Assembly (NCBI GenBank): GCA_013180625.2
Contig: SNVD02008757.1
Span: forward strand, 186,001-250,000
DNA length: 64,000 nucleotides
From: Boswellia sacra
Taxonomy: Eukaryota > Streptophyta > Magnoliopsida > Sapindales > Burseraceae
Direction: 5' to 3'
The notes under the pieces were generated by a model, which was not told where the DNA came from, did not search any database, and saw only the letters and a program-made list of their open reading frames with translations. Position 1 is the stretch's first letter. Every line of letters starts with the position of its first letter. Shown here in pieces: positions 57,972-64,000 of the stretch. A program made the position numbers and the translations under genes.

Positions 57972-58862
57972 TGATCTTACACTTTTATATCTCAATTTTT
58001 ATTCTAGTCAAAGACTATAATCTGTATACTAGAGGTACATTACCCATTCAAGATTAAGATAGGAATGCCTTTAGTGCTTGTGTGTCAAAATTCACATTCG
58101 GTTACGATATTTTTACCACATGGATAATTTCTACATGGTCCATGTTCAATGCATTCGTAATGCACAAGTGCCTTTATTCTAAAGTCGACTACTTCAAATG
58201 GTTAGAGACTCACCATTTCCCCTTTGAAGATAAACAACACAATAACTTAGTCCAAACAAAGTGTCCAACTTTTGTTTGTAGGTTATGAACTAATTTTGAG
58301 CTATAGCAAAGTTTTGTGTCTTAGATATATCTCATATATACAGAAATTTTGTCAATGTATAAGCTTTGGAACCTTTAGTCATTGATACAGTCACACTAGG
58401 GTAATTTTTACTAGCCACGATATTGACCTTACCCTTTTACATCTCAATTTTTATTATAGTCAAAGACTATAACCTGTATACTTGAGGGACACTACCCATT
58501 CAAGATTAAGGTAGGAATGCCTTTAGTGCTTGGGTATCGAAATTCACATTTGATTACAATATTTCCACTAGATGGATAATTTCTACTTGGTCCATATTCA
58601 ATGCATTCATAATACACAAGTGCCTATATTATGAAGTCAAATACTTGTTAGAGACTCACCATTTCCCCTTTGAAGATAAGCAACACAATAACCTAGTCCA
58701 AATAAAGTGCCCAACTTTTGTTTATAGGTTGTGAACTAATTTTGAGCTGTAACAAAGTTCTATATCTTAGATATATCTTATATATACAAAAACTTTGTCA
58801 ATATATAAACTTTAGAACCTTTAGTCATTGATACAGTCACATTTGGGTAATTTGTAAATAAT
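57972..58862. repeat. Tandem duplication of about 445 bp (LTR-like)
   Basis: Segments 57972-58420 and 58421-58862 are clearly homologous throughout (CTCAATTTTTATTCTAGTCA/CTCAATTTTTATTATAGTCA, GAGACTCACCATTTCCCCTT, TCATTGATACAGTCACA). They lie directly downstream, in minus-strand terms, of the copia RNase H, where an LTR would be expected. Confidence 0.85.
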
Positions 58863-58889
58863 AACTTTCATTCATTTATAACAATAATA

Positions 58890-60175
58890 TTTACATATTG
58901 CAGGAAAGCATTCGTACTTTTATGGCAGATCTCTACCAATCTTCCACTTGCCTTTAGAGTAGATGTGACATAGTTGTACATCTCCATGCTACACGTTCTC
59001 TCATATGAGGTGGTACTTCCTTTCTATATGCTTTCCACTCTTGTGGTTTTTAGGTTCCTTAGAATTAGCCACTGCCCCACTATTATTACAATAAAGTGTA
59101 ATGGCTTTTTCTGCATTTGGAATAACTTCCAAATCCATAAGGAATTTCCTTAGGTGTTTCACAAGCTACTGCATACTCTGTAATGGAATTAGCAATGTTT
59201 AATTGCTTGATACTCCTCGATACTATGGCTCCACCATCCAAGTGAAAACAGATACTAAGGTTGACTTTTTAGAGTCTAAATCAGAATGAAAATTTAAATC
59301 CGTATATCCAATCAGAGTGAGATCACTACCAGAATATACAAGTATATATCCCTTCATTCTACGAAGATGCTTTAATATATGCTTTAATGCAACCCAATGC
59401 TTAGAACTAGGATTTGACTGGTACTCATTAATAACTCTTACTACAGATCAAATATCTAGCCTAGTGCTTAGCATTGCATATATGAGACTTCCAATAGCGG
59501 AGGCATATGGGACTTGTCTCATCTCTCTCTCTCTTATTAAAGAGTCTAAAGAGACTACTCTTGAGAAAGCTTAACTCCATACCTGGAAGGTAACAACTCT
59601 AAAACTCCACTGCAAATTTAGGCAGAATCTTCTTTATGTAGGAAGCCTAAGACAATGCTAGTTTCTTGATCTTCCTATCCCTTATGAGTTGGATCCCAAG
59701 AATATAACTAGCCTCTTCAAAATCTCTCATTTGGATTTACTCAGCTAGCCATATTTTAATTGGTGATAGTACCTCTACATCATTCCTAATGCGTAGAATA
59801 TCAACAATATAAAGATTGAGAAATACAACCTTTTGGTCTTGTATTCTCTTATAGACACATGGTTCATTTACATTCTTAATAAAATTATAGGTTTTGATCA
59901 TTTGATCAAAACCTTATGCTCCAAGACCTTAATGCTTGTTAAAAACCATAAATTGATCTCATCAATTTGCAAACATTTTGGTCTTGGCCTTTCTTTGTGA
60001 AACCCTTTAGTTTGCATCATATAGAGTCTTTCATCAGAATTTCAATTCAAGAATGTTGTCTTGATGTCCATTTACCATATTTCATAATTAAAATGAGCGA
60101 CAATGGATAAGAGAATATGAATTTATTTTAGGATGGCCACTGGCCAAAAAATCTCGTCATAGTCAATCTTTTTCT
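58890..60175 (-). pseudogene. Decayed Ty1/copia RT and RNase H, minus strand
   Basis: Minus-strand peptides in broken frames from about 60175 down: a VTPKKKKIDYDEIF-like RT start, then an MDIKTTFLN block at about 60075, MMQTKGFHKE at about 60015, a partial central palm region around 59720-59600, SLIYAML-like and TRLDI-type words near 59480, TGYTDLN-like words near 59290, and the RNase H end near 59030. Many stops. The ORF track of the plus strand here is antisense noise. Lineage is not assigned. Confidence 0.65.
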
Positions 60176-60360
60176 TTTTGGGTGTAACCTTTAGCCACTA
60201 GCCTTGACTTGAGGGTGACGTGCTAAGGTTTTGGACGCATGGGTGTGAAAGGAGAGACGTATAAACACATGGGGCTCTAACATCTAGATACCCAAAAATT
60301 GGGTGCTTAAATGTTAGATGACTGGGTGTCATGGGACTGCCTTTTCATGAGTATTAGCTT
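60176..60360. other. Junction between copia relic and repeat copy B
   Basis: Contains CATCTAGATACCCAAAAATTG-type words, the same vocabulary as the ends of copies A and B, so the copia relic probably inserted near or into this repeat family. Confidence 0.35.
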
Positions 60361-61439
60361 CAATTATTGATGCAAAATTTTCACACTATTGAAAAACAGA
60401 CTAGAGCTCAAGCAGATCATCGGGTTTAGGTTGTAAAAATAAAGAAAACAATCAAGGGCATTGATGGTCGTGCCGACGAGAACCCTTTGACGCTTAAGTT
60501 AGTTTACGGTACACCAAAATTCTTCTAAATGAGTTAGAGAAATATGGGACCTGGATAACAGACTTAGATAATAGCTTACTGCATATGTATTGGGTTAATT
60601 AAAGCTCAATTTCATGTGGCCATGATAGTAGTCCCTCTAGGCCCAAGTTCAATGGTCAGTCAATGTAGAGGCAACTAAATAGCTTATGAGAGAATATTTT
60701 AAGTATAAGTGGAAAAGCCAAGAATTTGGTCATACTACGTGTGTAGGCTTGCTCCAGTATATTCAACTCAGGCTATTTGAGCCTTAGGTGGGCCTTGAGC
60801 ATGGTGATGAGTTAGTGCGCTCTTTTGGGAGTGAGAGAATGTCAGTTGTTTCATTCTCAATGAATTTTTTGCAAGTTTTTGTATTTAGGGGTATATGTGT
60901 GACTTTCTAAAATAGTTGGATCACGAAGAATTTTTGTAAGGTAGACTCTTGTAGGTTATTGAAATGAGTGGACTTGACAGACATTTGCCTTGAAATTCTA
61001 GATTTGAGAATGTAGATTTGAGAACGCGTTGTGGATTATTGAGGGGTTATCAGCCACCAGCAAGGCGCGACTGGTGGGTGGTAAGCACCACGGTGGCGAT
61101 TGACATGCGAGCGAATGGCAAATGACAAGCATGGATCTACGGTTGCAACACGCGAGAAGAGAATGCTAGATGTTGACCGGTGAACTAAAGGGTAGCGAGC
61201 AAGTTGTTAGGCGAGTGATGATTGGAGGAGGCTAATAGCAGTTGGGTGTGGCGGCATGCAGAGATGATGAGCTCGTTCTCGTGGCTGGAATTCCTATGGG
61301 TGAGTGCATGGCCTTCATGTATAAACACCAAATTTTTTAGGCTCAATGATAAAATGAAGATGAATGTTGAGCAAAGAAAATGATCAAAATGCCCTTGGAG
61401 GTCAAGAAGAGAAGGGTGAGAAGGAGATGGTGAAGAGCT

Positions 61440-63170
61440 TTAAAAACTAACATATGCATTTAAAAAATCACAGAAATTAATCTGACAGGAATCTAATGAT
61501 AAGTCATATAAGTTACAAAGCTACGGATGTCTAGTTTTTGTAGGAATTTATGAATTGCAAATCAGAGTTGAAATCGAGAAGTTATGCATGATCGAAGGAA
61601 CAAAGGTCCAAAAGTGCTGCATTGAAAGAAGCCAAAAAAGGAAATGTTTGAATGGAAATTGATCGACTGGCCATCAGACACTCGCCCGACTATTGGCCAA
61701 TGGTCGATCGTCTGTCAGATGACCGCCCGCCTGTCTGAAGATGGCCACCCGACCCTCTTGAGTTTATTTCTAAAAATTTTCTTTAGAAATTTCCTTTTTC
61801 ATCTTCACCCCTCTCCTAAATAAACCCTACTCCTCTCACTTTGCAAGACACATCGATTGTTGAGTACAATCATCTCCTCTCCCTCTTAAAGACATGTTCG
61901 AGAATTCTTTTTCAATACAAAATTTTCTAGGCGTTCTATTGCTCTAAACCCAGAAATGGTACGTCTCGAGAGCAGAATCTCTCCTTTCTCCCATTTTCTC
62001 TTTATTTTTCTTACTTAGAAAAAGCATGTTTATGATTTATATTTAAGCTTAGAAGCATGTCTAGGGTTATTATAAATTGTTCTAACCCAATTTGTTTTAC
62101 AAGATGGATAAGCATGTCGAGGTAAATCCTCAATCCCTCCTTTATTAGGAACATGCTTAGGAATTTATTTTCTTTGCGAATGCTTAGAATGATGACTAGG
62201 AGAACATGTCTAGAATTATGCTTAAGAGCACATGATTAGAATCATAATAAGAAAACTTATTTGCTTTGATAAATGCTAGGAAATAGCATAGAATAGGTAG
62301 AATTACCGTTTTGCCCTTGAGTACTATGATTGATGAATGCCATGAATTAGACTAGAATATGCCATGAATGCCATGAATGATATGTTTTAGGCTAGAAATG
62401 CCATGACAATACGAATTGATATGAGTTATGCTAGAATAGCAATAGGTGGAATTGCAATGATAGAATTTATCAAAATCTAAGCTAGAATACCATGATATTA
62501 GATTATAGCTTTGTATGATTTATGCATGTATGAATATTAAGAAGCGTAACTGTATGATCCCATGAACTAATGGTGGACTCACATTGATGGTGAGAGACCA
62601 TTACTTAGAATGAATGTAATATATAAATGTATGGAATATTTTAATATTTTATTACAAATGATGTAATCCTCTTCCCATTCCCCCACATTTGAAAGGAATT
62701 GTAATCCATTCTTATCTCTCTTTCTTTGTATGAATATCCAACTGTCATTGATTGAATAATCACCTCACATGCCTAATAAAGATAAAAATGAAATTGTGTG
62801 CATAAAACGAATAATGCTAAGCGGACTAAGTAACAATACGAGATTTTCTATTTGGTATTTCTCAAGTGGGGCCGGATTTACATCCGGACGGGTCGAAAAG
62901 ACTCGTACCTAACTTCCCGAACCCACCTCTGAAGGGATGAGGGTAGTTTAGGTCTCAAAACGAGGGATCGGATTGCCCCATTCATTCTCAATTGAATAAT
63001 TAAGAAGTGACTCCTTTCTCCAACGTGCCCATGGCTCATTTGTGTTTCTTAAGTCTCGAAAGAGGCTTTGATATAGTGTCATGATCGTAAACGCTCTGAC
63101 ATGATGAAAGTCCCGTTCACATCATGTGCGAGCTTCAAATTTTAACTTTTATTTTTTTGTATAATAGGTA
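61440..63170. other. Probable insertion in copy B, retroelement-like (not classified)
   Basis: Contains a pyrimidine-rich segment (61790-61990), repeated GTCGATCG and GACCGCCCGCC words (61660-61740), and a GC-rich stretch at 62860-63110 (GGGGCCGGATTTACATCC, then AAGTGACTCCTTTCTCC) like the tail of some plant gypsy LTRs. No coding sequence and no clear borders or target duplication, so this is tentative. Confidence 0.3.
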
Positions 63171-63739
63171 CCTTTTTGAAAATTTAAAAACTCTTGGGCT
63201 CGAAGGGAAATTTACCAAGGGGTTGAAACTGATATCTTATAGAAAAGTTGAATAAACTATTTGTTTTCCTTTTTTTGACAAGGGCCTTTTCGCAAATATC
63301 TAGAACATGCAAGCCCAATAAAATTTTTTGGGGGCCATATTGAAGATTTTGCAAATGTTAGGACTGAGAAGTGACTTCATGACAAGGCCTTGGCATGTAA
63401 AATGGAGGCTTAGGCTGCCTTTCCAAGATGAAAATGAAGACTCGGACATACCTTGGCACATAAAACAAAGACTTAGGCAGTCTTTGTAGAGTGAAAACGG
63501 AGATTTGGGCGGCCTTTATATATTTTCACATATTCTAAGCACTCATGGAAGCCATTTTGAATTTAAAATTTTCAATATGCAGTCTACCTACATGAATTTT
63601 GTATAACCATTTAACATCCAAGTATCCAATACTCAGCATTATTGTGGAAACACTTCAACTTAAGAGCTTGGGTGCCTAGCCGCCTATGGATTAGATATCT
63701 AGGATTTGAATGTTCGAGTCCTAAACACCTGAGTACTCA

Positions 63740-63960
63740 ATGGTTAGATATCATGGCATTGGACACCCACCTAGGCTTAGATACCTCAGAGACGGACATC
63801 TGACTTGAGGTTGGACACTTACGCAGAGCTGGATACCTAGGAGATGTACATCTGCTTAGGGGTTAGACACTTGGAAGATGGATATCTAACTAGGGGTTGG
63901 ACACCTACTCAAAGTTGGATACTTGGGAGATGTACATCTACTCGATGGTTGGACGCCTAA
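63740..63960. repeat. Minisatellite near the window end (about 50-bp unit)
   Basis: Units built on GGTTGGACACCTAC, GCTGGATACCTAGGAGATG and TACATCTGCTTAGGGG recur about four times. The related phrase at 56700-56740 suggests it belongs to the repeat family tail. Confidence 0.65.
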
Positions 63961-64000
63961 ATCATTGGTCGCTTGGGTGTTAAATGATAGACAACTGACC

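Larger units (their letters stand above)
60360..63990. repeat. Unclassified repeat family, copy B (with internal insertion)
   Basis: Homologous to copy A at both ends: TCAAGGGCATTGATGG (60444) at the start; TTAGGACTGAGAAGTGACTT, CATGACAAGGCCTTGGC and ACCTATGGATTAGATATC at 63360-63700. Between about 61440 and 63170 the two copies do not match, so an insertion is likely there. Confidence 0.5.

Noticed and set aside
59317..59574. An 85-codon plus-strand frame
   Set aside because: It is antisense to the decayed copia RNase H/RT region.

Overview
This is nuclear DNA of a flowering plant, almost certainly a eudicot. The evidence is AT-rich introns with GT/AG borders, 5'-UTR introns, plant-specific gene families (B-box/CCT, plant tandem-CCCH) and a dense load of plant transposons. 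I cannot name the species.

Genic part (1-22414): three plus-strand genes. (1) The 3' part of a small Rad60-SLD ubiquitin/SUMO-like protein gene (1-2469), whose third visible exon carries an apparent one-base frameshift. (2) A five-exon B-box/CCT transcription-factor gene (12321-17514, 508 aa) that I place as a BBX27-type CONSTANS-like gene. (3) A two-exon tandem CCCH zinc-finger gene (20402-22414, 343 aa) of the C3H14/C3H15 (CDM1) type. From memory, the Arabidopsis genes At1g68185, At1g68190 and At1g68200 are the same three families in the same order, so this looks like a conserved microsyntenic block, here stretched by transposons. Genes 1 and 2 are separated by a 6-kb Mutator-like element (MULE, 4116-10133), which has a second, smaller MULE (4146-5859) inserted in its left terminal inverted repeat.

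Transition (22415-31577): a fold-back MITE, the 3' end of a dead cytochrome P450 gene (minus strand) with a strange GC-rich insertion, a 5'-truncated Ty1/copia element butted against it (24437-27626), a non-autonomous hAT-like element with a CA-repeat core (27897-28568), two adjacent small MITEs, and another non-autonomous MULE (30237-31217).

Nested block (31578-54182): I read this as one CACTA (En/Spm-like) element of originally about 4.9 kb, bounded by CACTA-type ends and a 3-bp AGA target duplication, and filled by later insertions. A Sirevirus-like copia element with an env-like reading frame (32823-49384) sits inside it. That copia is interrupted, just after its reverse-transcriptase YVDD motif, by a 6.8-kb minus-strand Ty3/gypsy element with gag but no pol (37952-44780; TTGGT target duplication). 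It also holds a probable solo LTR (48269-49127). A fourth MULE (50548-51702; perfect 9-bp target duplication) lies in the right arm of the CACTA, next to an array of about 11 units of about 120 bp.

Right end (54183-64000): no host gene seen. Two diverged copies of an unrecognised repeat family (about 54760-56880 and 60360-63990) flank a decayed minus-strand copia with a tandemly duplicated LTR-like segment.

I found no tRNA, rRNA, CRISPR or bacterial-type features. The most informative results are the nested insertions dated relative to one another by their target duplications, the BBX27-type gene with two B-boxes plus CCT, and several non-autonomous TIR elements that appear undescribed at this locus.
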